A stretch of DNA of 64,000 nt from JASLDZ01 sp964242625. GTDB lineage: Bacteria > Pseudomonadota > Alphaproteobacteria > Caulobacterales > Caulobacteraceae. This document shows positions 24,309 through 33,753 of the stretch, one piece after another. The DNA lies in the NCBI GenBank assembly GCA_964242625.1, contig CAXTAO010000007.1, forward strand, positions 65,774 through 129,773, in the 5' to 3' direction. The position numbers and the translations under genes were made by a program. Positions within the stretch are counted from its first letter, which is position 1. Every line of letters begins with the position of its first letter. Below the pieces are notes generated by a model, which ran no database searches, was not told where the DNA came from, and saw nothing but the letters and a program-made list of their open reading frames with translations.

Positions 24309-27300
24309 GTGAAAATCCGCATCTCGGCCTGGGCGATCCGCAATCCCACGCCCGTCGCGCTCTTGTTCGTCGCCCTCACCATCGCGGGGCTGATGGCGTT
24401 CGCGAACCTCCCCAAGAAGCAGTTCCCCAACGTCGCCCTGCCGATCGTCGTGGTCAGCGTCACCGAGAGCGGCGCGGCCCCGCAGGAGATGGAGAACCAG
24501 ATCACGCGGCCGGTGGAGGACGCCATCGCGGGCGTCTCCAACATCAAGCACCTCACCTCGACCGTGGTGCTGGGCGCCTCCACCACGGTGATCGAGTTCG
24601 AGCTCGGCACCGACATGCAGAAGGCGACGGACGACGTGCGCACCGCCGTCGACCGCACCCGCGCGGTGCTGCCGCCGGGCATCGACCCGCCCTACGTCCA
24701 GCGCATCGACGCCGACACCTCGCCCATTCTGACCTACGCGGTCAGTTCGCCGCGCATGAGCCCGACCGACCTCAGCTGGTTTGTTGACGACACGGTCGCG
24801 CGGGCGGTGCAGGCCGTGGCGGGCGTGTCCCAGGTGCAGCGGCTGGGCGGCGTCGACCGCGAGATCAACGTCACCCTCGATCCTTCGCGGATGAGCGCCT
24901 TCGGCGTCACCGCGCCGCAGATCAACCAGGCGCTCTACGCCTTCAACATCGACAGCGCGGGCGGCCGCGCCGACATCGGCGCGCGCGAGCAGACGGTGCG
25001 GGTGCTCGGCCAGGCGAGCACCATCGACGCCCTGCGCGAGCTCACCATCCCGACGGCCACCGGGCGCTACGTCACCCTGTCCGACGTGGCCGAGATCGGC
25101 GACGGCTCCGCCGAGCAGCGCGGCTTCGCGCGGCTGAACGGGCGCCCCGTGGTGGCCTTCCAGGTCACCAAGACCGCCAACGCCAGCGACATGACGACCG
25201 AGGCCGGCGTCAAGACCGCGATCGCGGCGCTGATCCAGGCGCATCCGGAGGCGCATTTCACCGAGGTCGTCTCGACGGTGAAGGACACTCGCAAGTCCTT
25301 CGCCGCCACCGAGCACGTGCTGGTGGAGGGCATGGTGCTGGCCGCGCTGGTGGTCTTCGCCTTCCTGCGGTCCTGGCGCGCCACCATGATCGCAGCGATC
25401 GCCATGCCGCTGAGCCTGATCCCGACCTTCGCGGCGATCCAGCTCATGGGCTTCAGTCTCGACACCATCAGCCTGCTCTCGCTGACGCTGGTCATCGGCA
25501 TTCTGGTCGACGACGCGATCGTGGAAATCGAGAATATCGAGAAGCGGATCGAGCGGGGGGAAACTCCCTACCGCGCGGCGCTCCTCGGCGCGGACTCGAT
25601 CGGGCTTGCGGTGGTCGCCACCACCGCCGCCATCGTGGCGGTGTTCACGCCCGTGTCGTTCATGAGCGGGATCATCGGCGAGTATTTCCGCGAGTTCGGG
25701 CTGACCGTCGCGGTTTCGGTCCTGTTCTCGCTGGTGGTGGCGCGGCTCCTGACGCCGCTCCTCGCCGCCTATTTCCTCAAGGCCAAGGCGCACGTCACCC
25801 CCGCCAAGCCGCTCAACGAACCCTATCGTCGCACGCTGGATTGGGCGTTCCGGCACAAGTTCGTCACCGCCGCGATCGGCTTCGCGATCCTGATCGGCTC
25901 GTTCTTCATGCTGGCGCACCGGCCGACGGGCTTCATGCCCAACAGCGACTCTGGCGTGCTCTATCTCAACATGGAGGGGCCGCCCGGCGCGACGCGCGCC
26001 CAGATGAGCACGGCCGCCGACCAGATGGATCGCATGCTCGCCGCACAGCCCGCGGTGGAGCGCGTGTTCACCCAGGTCGGCCCCGGCTCCGGCTCGGGCG
26101 ACGACGTAGGCGACGGCAGCGTCACCATCACGCTCAAGGACAAGCGCGCCCTCACCACCGACCAGTTCAAGGAGCGCATCCGGCCGCTCCTGCGCTCCAT
26201 CCCCGACGTGCGGGTGACCACCTCCGGCGGCTGGGGCGGGGCGGACGTGGAGATCGTGCTCTCGTCCCAGAACGGCGACGCGCTGACCCGCGTGCAGTAC
26301 GACCTGATGCGCCAGATGCGCACCCTGCCGATGATCTCCGGCATCCGGCCGACACCCTCGCCCGCCGGACCCGAACTCGTCGTCCGGCCCAAGCCCGACG
26401 AGGCCGCGCGCCTGGGCGTCACCTCCTCGTCGCTGGCCAGCGTGCTGCGCATCGCCACCATCGGCGACATCGACGCCAACGTCGCCAAGTTCTCCGAAGG
26501 CGAGCGCCGCATTCCGATCCGCGTTCGCCTGCCCCAGCAGTCGCGCACCGACCTGCAGGTGATCGGCCAGCTGCAGGTGCCCACCGCGAACGGCGGCGTG
26601 ACGCCGCTGAGCTCGGTCGCCGACCTGTCGTTCCAGGCCGGCCCCGCCAAGATCAAGCGTTACGGGCGCGAGCGGCGCGTGTCGGTCCAGGCCGACCGCA
26701 AGCCGGGCGTCAGCCTCGGCACTGCGCTGGCGGCGATCAACAAGCTGCCCGTCATGCAGCACCTGCCGCCCGGCGTGCACAAGCCGGCCTTCGGCGACGC
26801 CGAGCAGCTGGGCGAGCTGATCTCCGGCTTCGTGCTGGCCATCCTGTCGGGCGTGGCGCTGATCTTCGCGGTGCTGGTGCTGTTGTTCCGCTCGTTCTTC
26901 AAACCAGCGATCATCCTGATGACTCTGCCGCTGACGCTGGCCGGCGTGGCGGTGGCGCTGACGATCACGGGAATGGAGATCGACATGCCGGTCTTCATCG
27001 GCCTCCTGATGCTGTTCGGGATCGCGGCCAAGAACTCGATCCTGCTCGTCGAGTTCGCCATCGAGGACGAGCGCGCGGGCCAGGGGCGCGTCGAGGCCCT
27101 CATGAACGCCTGCCGCGAGCGCGCCCGGCCGATCATCATGACCACCGTCGCCATGGTGGCGGGCATGCTGCCGACCGCCCTCGCGCTGGGCTCCGGCTCG
27201 GAGTTCCGCCGGCCGATGGCGATTGCGGTGATCGGCGGGCTGATCAGCTCGACCGCGCTCAGCCTGATCCTCGTTCCGGTGATCTACCTGATGGTCGACG

Positions 27301-27428
27301 GCGTCGAGCAGCGCCTGCGGCCGCTCGCCGGCCGGCTGATCACCCGCAAACGCCCCGGCGACGACGCGCCGATCGCCGAGGAGGAGGAGACGCTGGTCAC
27401 CAGCGGCGCGATCACGCCGGCGGAGTGA
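24309..27428 (+). CDS. RND family multidrug efflux transporter (AcrB-like)
   Basis: 1039 residues, the proton-driven inner-membrane pump. N-terminal helix then NLPKKQFPNVALPIVVVSV, a standard RND opening. The proton-relay residues are intact: the Asp pair in GILVDDAIVEIENIEKRIE (helix 4) and the Lys in GIAAKNSILLVEFAIEDER (helix 10). The large periplasmic loops and the repeat of the two halves are normal. Start is GTG with GGGAGG about 10 nt upstream. Substrates are unknown; the pump resembles HAE-1/AcrB-like exporters rather than the metal-exporting CusA type. Confidence 0.95.
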   Translation: MKIRISAWAIRNPTPVALLFVALTIAGLMAFANLPKKQFPNVALPIVVVSVTESGAAPQEMENQITRPVEDAIAGVSNIKHLTSTVVLGASTTVIEFELGTDMQKATDDVRTAVDRTRAVLPPGIDPPYVQRIDADTSPILTYAVSSPRMSPTDLSWFVDDTVARAVQAVAGVSQVQRLGGVDREINVTLDPSRMSAFGVTAPQINQALYAFNIDSAGGRADIGAREQTVRVLGQASTIDALRELTIPTATGRYVTLSDVAEIGDGSAEQRGFARLNGRPVVAFQVTKTANASDMTTEAGVKTAIAALIQAHPEAHFTEVVSTVKDTRKSFAATEHVLVEGMVLAALVVFAFLRSWRATMIAAIAMPLSLIPTFAAIQLMGFSLDTISLLSLTLVIGILVDDAIVEIENIEKRIERGETPYRAALLGADSIGLAVVATTAAIVAVFTPVSFMSGIIGEYFREFGLTVAVSVLFSLVVARLLTPLLAAYFLKAKAHVTPAKPLNEPYRRTLDWAFRHKFVTAAIGFAILIGSFFMLAHRPTGFMPNSDSGVLYLNMEGPPGATRAQMSTAADQMDRMLAAQPAVERVFTQVGPGSGSGDDVGDGSVTITLKDKRALTTDQFKERIRPLLRSIPDVRVTTSGGWGGADVEIVLSSQNGDALTRVQYDLMRQMRTLPMISGIRPTPSPAGPELVVRPKPDEAARLGVTSSSLASVLRIATIGDIDANVAKFSEGERRIPIRVRLPQQSRTDLQVIGQLQVPTANGGVTPLSSVADLSFQAGPAKIKRYGRERRVSVQADRKPGVSLGTALAAINKLPVMQHLPPGVHKPAFGDAEQLGELISGFVLAILSGVALIFAVLVLLFRSFFKPAIILMTLPLTLAGVAVALTITGMEIDMPVFIGLLMLFGIAAKNSILLVEFAIEDERAGQGRVEALMNACRERARPIIMTTVAMVAGMLPTALALGSGSEFRRPMAIAVIGGLISSTALSLILVPVIYLMVDGVEQRLRPLAGRLITRKRPGDDAPIAEEEETLVTSGAITPAE

Positions 27429-27437
27429 CGGCGGCGC

Positions 27438-27812
27438 TCAGCAGTAAACGAGCCGGTCGCTCAACCCATCGTCGTTGGCGGGGGCCGCAGCCGGCGTGCA
27501 GGTCACGCCGTGGAAGCGCTCGCCGTCCGCGCCGTGCAAAAGGCTGATCGCCACCTGCGCCCACACCACGACGCCGTCGCCGCGGATGTAGCGCTTGCGC
27601 AGGCTGACGGATGCACCGGTCTGGGAGAGGCGCTGCAGGGCGTCGAGGCTGGCGCGCATGTCGGGGGGGAAGGTGAGGCTGAAGAAGGATGTTCGCCGCA
27701 GAACGTCCGCATCGATGGCCAGGAACGCGGCGAAGGCGTCGTCGACCGCGACTATCGCGCCATCGCACCGGCTGAGCGCATGCGCCGGAACGCCGGCGAA
27801 GGCATGGATCAT
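27438..27812 (-). CDS. single-domain PAS protein
   Basis: 124 residues that form little more than one PAS fold: DGAIVAVDDAFAAFLAID at the start, RRTSFFSLTFPPDMRASLDALQRL in the helical region and SLRKRYIRGDGVVVWAQVAISLL in the central sheet, ending with GERFHGVTC. There is no output domain, so it could sense a ligand and act through a partner. The start lacks a clear ribosome site. It converges on the RND operon. Function is unknown. Confidence 0.68.
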   Translation of the reverse strand: MIHAFAGVPAHALSRCDGAIVAVDDAFAAFLAIDADVLRRTSFFSLTFPPDMRASLDALQRLSQTGASVSLRKRYIRGDGVVVWAQVAISLLHGADGERFHGVTCTPAAAPANDDGLSDRLVYC

Positions 27813-27880
27813 CTGACTAACATAGGTTACGCGGGAACTGCGCTCGTTCTAGTCAGGCGAGCCCGCCCCCGCAAGCGCGC

Positions 27881-29371
27881 CTAGCCGGCTACGACCAGCC
27901 CGTACGCCGCCCTGAGATCGCGCACGAAGAGCTCGAACTCCTGCGTCTTCGACGCCTCGTCGGGCAGGCGCAGCAGAAACGACGGATGCACCGTCAGGAA
28001 CCCCGTGGCGCCGTCGGGCAGGGCCTCGACCACGCCCCGGTTCTTGGTCACCGGTATGGCGCGCCGGAACACTGCCTGAGCGGCGGTCGCGCCCAGCGCC
28101 ACGACGACGCGAGGCTGCACGATGCGGCGCTCGTTCTGGAGCCACCAGTTGCAGGCGGTGATCTCGGTCGTGTTCGGCTTGGCGTGGATGCGCCGCTTGC
28201 CGCGCAGCTCGTGCTTGAAGTGCTTCACGCTATTGGTGACGTAGGTCTCCGCCCGCGGCACCCCGGCGGCCGCCAGCGCCCGGTCGAACAACTGGCCGGC
28301 CGGGCCCACGAACGGCAGGCCCGCGAGATCCTCCATGTCGCCCGGCTGCTCGCCCACGAACATCAGGGGAGCCCGGCCCGGCCCCTGGCCCGGCACGCCC
28401 TGGGTGGCGTCGCGCCAGAGGTCGCATCGACGGCACACCTGCACGCCCGCCGCCACCTCGTCGAGGTTGGTCGCGGGCGGCCCGCCGTCGACCGGTTCCT
28501 GGCGTTGCACGCGCGCGGCGGCGCGCAGCGCGCGCTCCGAGGGCTGGGTGGGCTGAGCCTCGACCATGACGCGGGTCCTCTCCTGGGCGGTGGCGACCAG
28601 GTTGGGAATGGTCTCGGCCTCCGGAAGGTTCTTCCAGTAATGCTCGGCCATGTGCTGGCGCATGACTTTTGGGTTTAGCCGGGCGGGGTTGAAAATCGAG
28701 CGGTAGTAGGTGCGCCAGTCCTCCTCGCTGTCGTCCTCGGCCGGCAGCTTGCCGGGCGCGCCGCCTGGAGTGAGCTGGAGGCGCTGGCGATCCCACGTCG
28801 CGGTGACGTACGGGCTGGCGATGGTGAAGCGCACGTTGGCCAGGCGCCGCACGAAGAACTGGACGCCCAGCGCGACGACGTAGTGCGGCGGCTCGTACCA
28901 GCTGAAATATTCCTCGCCCGCGCGCACGTGGCCGGAATCGGCGGCGGCGAGCCGCTCCTCCTCCGCCGGGTCGTCCACCCGGCGGAAGCGCACGAAGGCG
29001 TGCATCTTGTGCTCGGCCTGGCGCACCGCCTTCTGCCGCCCGAGCGCGTCGACCATGTCGGCATCTGTTAGGAGGCCCATCAGCCGCGGCTCGTCGCGCA
29101 TCCGCCAGAGCAGGCGGTAGAGGAGGTCGAAGCGGTCGTCGTCGCGGTGACAGATCACCGCCTGCGCCAGCGAGACGAACTCACGCGCCACGGTGAAGCC
29201 GGCCGCGGGATCGGCGGCGGGCGGCGGGCCGTCCTCGAACAGCGCCGCATCCGCCTCGCCCACGCTCCAGCGCACATCGGCGGGGGCGACCTCGGCCAGC
29301 CGGAGCGCCCGGGCGGCGCGCCGCCAGCTGTCGAAATCGACGGGATGGGCGAGGCGGACGGCGCGGCCCAT
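27881..29371 (-). CDS. DUF4130-UdgX fusion: uracil-DNA glycosylase family X
   Basis: 496 residues in two parts. The N-terminal region (to about 260) is the DUF4130/SAM-linked DNA metabolism domain. The C-terminal region is UdgX, a uracil-DNA glycosylase class that forms a covalent bond with its DNA product. UdgX hallmarks are present: VCRRCDLWRDATQ (Fe-S cysteines), GEQPGDMEDLAGLPFVGPAG (active-site loop), and KRRIHAKPN, the R-loop whose His forms the DNA adduct. VHPSFLLRL closes the domain. It starts 5 bp after the radical SAM gene and is certainly co-transcribed with it. A role in uracil or damaged-base processing follows from the family. Confidence 0.9.
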   Translation of the reverse strand: MGRAVRLAHPVDFDSWRRAARALRLAEVAPADVRWSVGEADAALFEDGPPPAADPAAGFTVAREFVSLAQAVICHRDDDRFDLLYRLLWRMRDEPRLMGLLTDADMVDALGRQKAVRQAEHKMHAFVRFRRVDDPAEEERLAAADSGHVRAGEEYFSWYEPPHYVVALGVQFFVRRLANVRFTIASPYVTATWDRQRLQLTPGGAPGKLPAEDDSEEDWRTYYRSIFNPARLNPKVMRQHMAEHYWKNLPEAETIPNLVATAQERTRVMVEAQPTQPSERALRAAARVQRQEPVDGGPPATNLDEVAAGVQVCRRCDLWRDATQGVPGQGPGRAPLMFVGEQPGDMEDLAGLPFVGPAGQLFDRALAAAGVPRAETYVTNSVKHFKHELRGKRRIHAKPNTTEITACNWWLQNERRIVQPRVVVALGATAAQAVFRRAIPVTKNRGVVEALPDGATGFLTVHPSFLLRLPDEASKTQEFELFVRDLRAAYGLVVAG

Positions 29372-29376
29372 CCGCT

Positions 29377-30630
29377 TCAGAACAGATCGAGCTGGCGGGG
29401 AGCGGCGCGGGGCGACAGCGCCCGCATGCGCGCGTCGAGGTCGGCGCTGTCGATCACCGCCGTCGGCCGCCAGTCGGGCGTGACCACGAACGGCTTCATG
29501 CGGTTGATCGCGCCGCCTACGCGCAGAAGGTCTTCGAAGGTCAGCCGTTTCAGCCGGCGAACGCTGAGGAGCTTGTTCACCGATTTGACGCCCAGGCCCG
29601 GCACGCGGAGCAGCTGCTCGCGCGCGGCGGTGTTGACGTCTAGCGGGAACACGTCGCGGTTCTGCAGCGCCCAGGCGAGCTTGGGATCGATCACCGGGTC
29701 CAGCATGCCGCCGGGCGCGGCCGAGACGATCTCCTCGCGCGAGAAGCCGTAGTGGCGCATCAGCCAATCGGCCTCGTACAGCCGGTGCTCGCGCATCATG
29801 TGCGGCCGCTGCGACGGCAGGACGCTCGAGCTGTCGGGAATGGGGCTGAAGGCGGAATAGTAGACGCGACGGAGCTTGTAGCCGCCGTAGAGCTGCTCGG
29901 ACCGGTGCAGCACGTCGGCGTCGGACGCGTCGTCCGCTCCCACGATCATCTGGGTCGACTGGCCCGCAGGGGCATAGCGCGGCGCTCGGCGCTTGCGATG
30001 CGTCTGGTCTTTGGCCGAGCTGATGCCGTAGGCGACGTGGCCCATGCTCTGGCGGATATTGAGCGACGTCTTCTCTGGCGCGAGCCGCTCGAGGCTCGCG
30101 TCCTGCGGCAGCTCGATGTTGACGGACAGCCGGTCGGCATACAGACCGGCCTCGGCCGCGAGTTCCGGCGAGGCCCCCGCGATCAGCTTGAGGTGGATAT
30201 AGCCGCGGAAGTCGTGCACCTCGCGCAGCGTCTTCGCCACCAGCGTGAGCTGCTCCTGCGTGTAGTCCGCCGAGCGGATCACGCCCGACGATAGAAACAG
30301 ACCCTCGATATAATTGCGCTTGTAGAAGTCGAGCGTGAGCCGCACCACTTCGTCGACGCTGAAGCGCGCCCGATCGACGTTGGAACTCGCGCGATTGATG
30401 CAGTAGGCGCAGTCGAACAGGCAGAAGTTGGTCAGGAGGATCTTGAGTAGGCTGACGCAACGACCGTCGGGCGTGTAGGCGTGGCAAACGCCCATGCCCC
30501 CCGTGGTGGAACCCACGCCCTTGCCCGACAGCGAGTCGCGCTTGGGGCCGCCTGACGATGCGCACGAGGCGTCGTACTTGGCGGCGTCCGACAGGATCTC
30601 GAGCTTGCGACGGAGGGTGAGGGCGGCCAC
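29377..30630 (-). CDS. radical SAM DNA modification/repair protein (UdgX-linked family)
   Basis: 417 residues. The radical SAM cluster motif CLFDCAYC (C-x3-C-x2-C) lies near residue 70, followed by NRASSNVDRARFSVDEVV and EGLFLSSGVI. The C-terminus contains a helix-hairpin-helix DNA-binding motif (LLRVPGLGVKSVNKLLSVRRL), so the substrate is probably DNA. It belongs to the family annotated as putative DNA modification/repair radical SAM protein, which is almost always encoded beside a DUF4130-UdgX gene, as here. Start is GTG at 30630. The reaction is unknown. Confidence 0.88.
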   Translation of the reverse strand: MAALTLRRKLEILSDAAKYDASCASSGGPKRDSLSGKGVGSTTGGMGVCHAYTPDGRCVSLLKILLTNFCLFDCAYCINRASSNVDRARFSVDEVVRLTLDFYKRNYIEGLFLSSGVIRSADYTQEQLTLVAKTLREVHDFRGYIHLKLIAGASPELAAEAGLYADRLSVNIELPQDASLERLAPEKTSLNIRQSMGHVAYGISSAKDQTHRKRRAPRYAPAGQSTQMIVGADDASDADVLHRSEQLYGGYKLRRVYYSAFSPIPDSSSVLPSQRPHMMREHRLYEADWLMRHYGFSREEIVSAAPGGMLDPVIDPKLAWALQNRDVFPLDVNTAAREQLLRVPGLGVKSVNKLLSVRRLKRLTFEDLLRVGGAINRMKPFVVTPDWRPTAVIDSADLDARMRALSPRAAPRQLDLF

Positions 30631-30699
30631 GATTCCTCGACTCTAGAGTTCCGTCTTCGTTCCGTCCAGCATGGCCGCGCGCCGTGCTAGGTCGCGGCC

Positions 30700-31227
30700 A
30701 TGTCTCGCGTAATCCGCCCCGCCTCGCCCGCCGACGTCGACGCGATTGTGGCGCTCGCGCAGTCCGCCTACCGCGGCGAGTCGAGCCGTCGAGGCTGGAC
30801 CACGGAGGCTCACCTTCTCGACGGGCGACGCACGAACGCGGCGATGGTCGGCGCGCTGCTCGACGCGCCTCGTAGCGCGATCCTGGTCGCCGCGAACGCC
30901 GACACCCTGGAAGGCTGCGTTCATGTCGAAGCAGCTGGCGCGCCCGCGCACCTGGGCCTTCTGGCGGTGTCGCCGGCTCTCCAGGCGAGGGGGCTGGGGC
31001 GCGAACTCCTCGCCGCAGGCGAAGCTCAAGTGCGCGACGCGTGGGGCGCCCGCGCGATCGCGCTGGAAGTGATCCACCAGCGGGTCGAGCTCATCGATTG
31101 GTACGAGCGTCGCGGCTATCACCGAACCGGCGCGACCGCGTCCTTCCCCTCGCACGACGCGCGCTTCGGCGTACCGCTCACGGCCGACCTGCACTTCGTC
31201 GTGCTCGAGAAGCCGCTCGCCGAATGA
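30700..31227 (+). CDS. GNAT family N-acetyltransferase
   Basis: 175 residues. The acetyl-CoA binding motif A is clear: HLGLLAVSPALQARGLGRELL (Q/R-x-x-G-x-G/A type), and the C-terminal motif B region ends with IDWYERRGYHRTGATASF. The substrate is not predictable; the start RPASPADVDAIVALAQSAY is generic. It is divergent from the radical SAM gene (69 bp between starts) and converges on the glycosyltransferase-mutase fusion with a 4-bp gap. No functional link to the DNA-repair pair can be drawn. Confidence 0.85.
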   Translation: MSRVIRPASPADVDAIVALAQSAYRGESSRRGWTTEAHLLDGRRTNAAMVGALLDAPRSAILVAANADTLEGCVHVEAAGAPAHLGLLAVSPALQARGLGRELLAAGEAQVRDAWGARAIALEVIHQRVELIDWYERRGYHRTGATASFPSHDARFGVPLTADLHFVVLEKPLAE

Positions 31228-31231
31228 TGGC

Positions 31232-33631
31232 TCACGCGCGGGCGGCGACCTCGGTCGACCCGCTCGCGAGATCCGCCGCGAGGCGCCGATAGGTGGCCAG
31301 CGCCTGCCCTACCACTTGGTCCATGTTGTAGTAGCGGTAGGTCGCCAGACGCCCGACGAAGCTCACGTCAGGCCTTGCGAGGGCCAACGCTTCGTATTTT
31401 TTGTAGAGGTCCTGGTTCTCGGCGCGCGGGATCGGGTAGTAGGGATCGCCCACGGCGCTCGGGTATTCGAAGGTGATCGAAGTCTTTGGGTGCTTCTGTC
31501 CGGTGAGGTGCTTGTACTCGCTGATGCGGGTGTAAGGCACGTCGGGATGAGGATAGTTCACCGTACCAACCGACTGGTATTGCTCCATGTCGTGCGTCTC
31601 GTGCACAAAGCGGAGCGAGCGGTAGGGCAGGGGGCCGAAGCGGCAACCGAAGAACTCGTCCACGGGGCCCGTGAACACCAGCCGGTCGAACGTCACGTCG
31701 CGGAGGACGTCCGTGTACTCGACACCAGTCTGAACGCTGATGCGGTCGTGATCGAGCATGTTCTCGAACATGCGCGTGTAGCCTAGCCGCGGCATGTTCT
31801 GGAAGCTGTCGGTGAAGTAGCGGTCGTCGACGTTGGTGCGCGTAGGCACGCGCGAGGTGACCGACTTGTCGAGCTCGGAAGGATCGACCCCCCACTGCTT
31901 GCGGGTGTAGCCCTGGAAGAACTTCTCGTAGAGCTCGCGCCCGACTGCGGAGACAACCACATCTTCGGAAGTGCGGATGCGATCTACCGGCTCCGCGCGG
32001 CTCTTCAGGAACTCCGCCGCCTCCTCATCGGTCCGCAGGCCAAGGCCATAAAGCGCGTTCACGGTGGTGCGGTTGATCGGGATCGGCACGAGCTTGTCGT
32101 CGACGCTCGCCAGCACCCGGTGCTCATAGGTGCGCCAGCCCGTGAAGCGCGACAGGTAGCGGACGATCTCGTCGGAATTGGTATGGAAGATGTGGGGGCC
32201 GTACTGGTGAATGAGCACGCCCGCCTCGTCGTGCACGTCGTAGGCGTTGCCCGCGATGTGGGGGCGGCGGTCGACCAAGAGCACACGCTTGCCGCCATCG
32301 GCCGCCAGCCGCTCGGCCAGGACCGAGCCCGCAAAGCCCGCGCCGACCACGAGCACGTCGTAGTGCGCGCGACGTCCCGCCGGGTGCGTCGCGGGAGCGG
32401 CGGGCGCTATGCGCGCCTCACGCCGCACGATCGCCTCGTCGACGAGCGTCGACATGCGGCTGAAGGTCGTATCCCAGGACAGGTCTGCCAGGGCCGCGTC
32501 GGCCTCCGCCAGCCAGGCGCCGCCGGGAGGGCGGGCCAGCGCCTCTTCGCAGGCCGTGATGAAGTCCGCACGTGAGGCCGCGACGGACACCGCGTCGAGC
32601 TCGCCGTACTGACGCTCGACATCGAGGATCGCGGTTGACACCACCGGCTTGCCCCCCGCCAGATACTCGGGAGTCTTGGTCGGGCTGATGAACCGGGTGG
32701 CCTCGTTGATGGCGAAGGGCGCGAGCGCGACGTCCCAGCCCGCCAGGTAGGCGGGAAGCTCTTCATAGCGCTTGCCGCCCAGGAGGTGGATGTTGGGCCG
32801 GAGCGGCAGATCCTCGCGCGCGATCTTCACCACCGGGCCCACGAGCACGATAGACCATTCGGGGTGCGCATCGGCGAGCTCGGCCACGAGCTGCAGATCC
32901 ATGCGCTCATCGATCACGCCGTAGTAGCCTAACCGCGGCCCGGGCAGGGCGGCCTGATCCGCCGGCTCGGCCGCGCTGGGCGCCCGCGCCTTGGCGAAGT
33001 GGGCGCGGTCGACGCTGGACGGGAAGGCGTGAATGTTGGCGTGGGTGGAGCGCTTTGCCTCGTAGAGGCTCCAACCACCGGTGAACACCACGTCGGCCAA
33101 GTCGATCAGGTCGCGCTCGAGGAGCTTCAGCCGCTCGGGCGCGAAGCGGAAGGCGGAGAGCTCGTCCATGCAGTCGTACACGACGCAAGCCGCGGCTTCG
33201 GCGACCCTGCGCGAGAACCCGAGCATCATGGGCGTGTAGTACCAGCAGATCGGCTGCACGATCCGCCGCTCGGCGACGAAGCCTTCGAGGAGCGCGGCGA
33301 GGGCCGCTTCAGCCTCCTCCGGCTTCAACCCCTCCGGCAGAAGGGGCCGCACCACCATGACGCCGCCCTGGCCCGGCGCGACGTCAAGCGAGGCCGCAGC
33401 CCCGGGCGGCGCCTGGGACGGCTCCTCCCACACCACGACCGAGCGCTTCGCAGCGAAGCGCGTCATCAGATGCTGAGGCCTCTGGAACACGAAGTCCCAC
33501 CGCAGATGCGAAAAGCAGATGACCACCTCGCCACGGGGGTGCCCGAAGGCCGTCGGCGCAACCACCGACGAGGGGCGGGCCATCTTAGCGGACAGGGGCG
33601 GGGACTCGGGCAAGGGCGTGACTTGGCTCAC
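31232..33631 (-). CDS. fusion of a glycosyltransferase and UDP-galactopyranose mutase
   Basis: 799 residues combining two enzymes. Residues about 35-410 form a GT-B glycosyltransferase (FSHLRWDFVFQRPQHLM, YYGVIDERMD, SPTKTPEYLAGGKPVVST). From about residue 422 comes a complete UDP-galactopyranose mutase: FAD-binding VVGAGFAGSVLAERLA, RPHIAGNAYD, GPHIFHTN, GYTRKQWGVDP and RVPTRTNVDDRYFTDSF. The mutase converts UDP-galactopyranose to UDP-galactofuranose; the attached transferase plausibly uses it. Start is GTG at 33631, with an alternative ATG at 33583, neither with a good ribosome site. An Ala/Pro/His-rich linker joins the halves. Confidence 0.9.
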   Translation of the reverse strand: MSQVTPLPESPPLSAKMARPSSVVAPTAFGHPRGEVVICFSHLRWDFVFQRPQHLMTRFAAKRSVVVWEEPSQAPPGAAASLDVAPGQGGVMVVRPLLPEGLKPEEAEAALAALLEGFVAERRIVQPICWYYTPMMLGFSRRVAEAAACVVYDCMDELSAFRFAPERLKLLERDLIDLADVVFTGGWSLYEAKRSTHANIHAFPSSVDRAHFAKARAPSAAEPADQAALPGPRLGYYGVIDERMDLQLVAELADAHPEWSIVLVGPVVKIAREDLPLRPNIHLLGGKRYEELPAYLAGWDVALAPFAINEATRFISPTKTPEYLAGGKPVVSTAILDVERQYGELDAVSVAASRADFITACEEALARPPGGAWLAEADAALADLSWDTTFSRMSTLVDEAIVRREARIAPAAPATHPAGRRAHYDVLVVGAGFAGSVLAERLAADGGKRVLLVDRRPHIAGNAYDVHDEAGVLIHQYGPHIFHTNSDEIVRYLSRFTGWRTYEHRVLASVDDKLVPIPINRTTVNALYGLGLRTDEEAAEFLKSRAEPVDRIRTSEDVVVSAVGRELYEKFFQGYTRKQWGVDPSELDKSVTSRVPTRTNVDDRYFTDSFQNMPRLGYTRMFENMLDHDRISVQTGVEYTDVLRDVTFDRLVFTGPVDEFFGCRFGPLPYRSLRFVHETHDMEQYQSVGTVNYPHPDVPYTRISEYKHLTGQKHPKTSITFEYPSAVGDPYYPIPRAENQDLYKKYEALALARPDVSFVGRLATYRYYNMDQVVGQALATYRRLAADLASGSTEVAARA

Positions 33632-33753
33632 GAATTGGATGACGGATCAGCAACGATCCCCGAGCCGCAGGGTTCCTCTGGAGGCCCCCGCCGTGCTGCG
33701 GTGCAAGGCGCGGCTTCCGTCCGCCTGCGGCAGAGCGTAGGCGTGGTGGCGTC

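Noticed and set aside
24243..26780. 845-codon open frame on the minus strand opposite the RND pump
   Set aside because: It is rich in Arg, Gly, His and Asp, has no recognisable motif and lies wholly opposite a clear gene; high GC removes stop codons.
27881..30565. Radical SAM-UdgX as one fused protein
   Set aside because: The frame of UdgX is open upstream but reads nonsense there; the radical SAM protein is in a different frame and ends at 29377.
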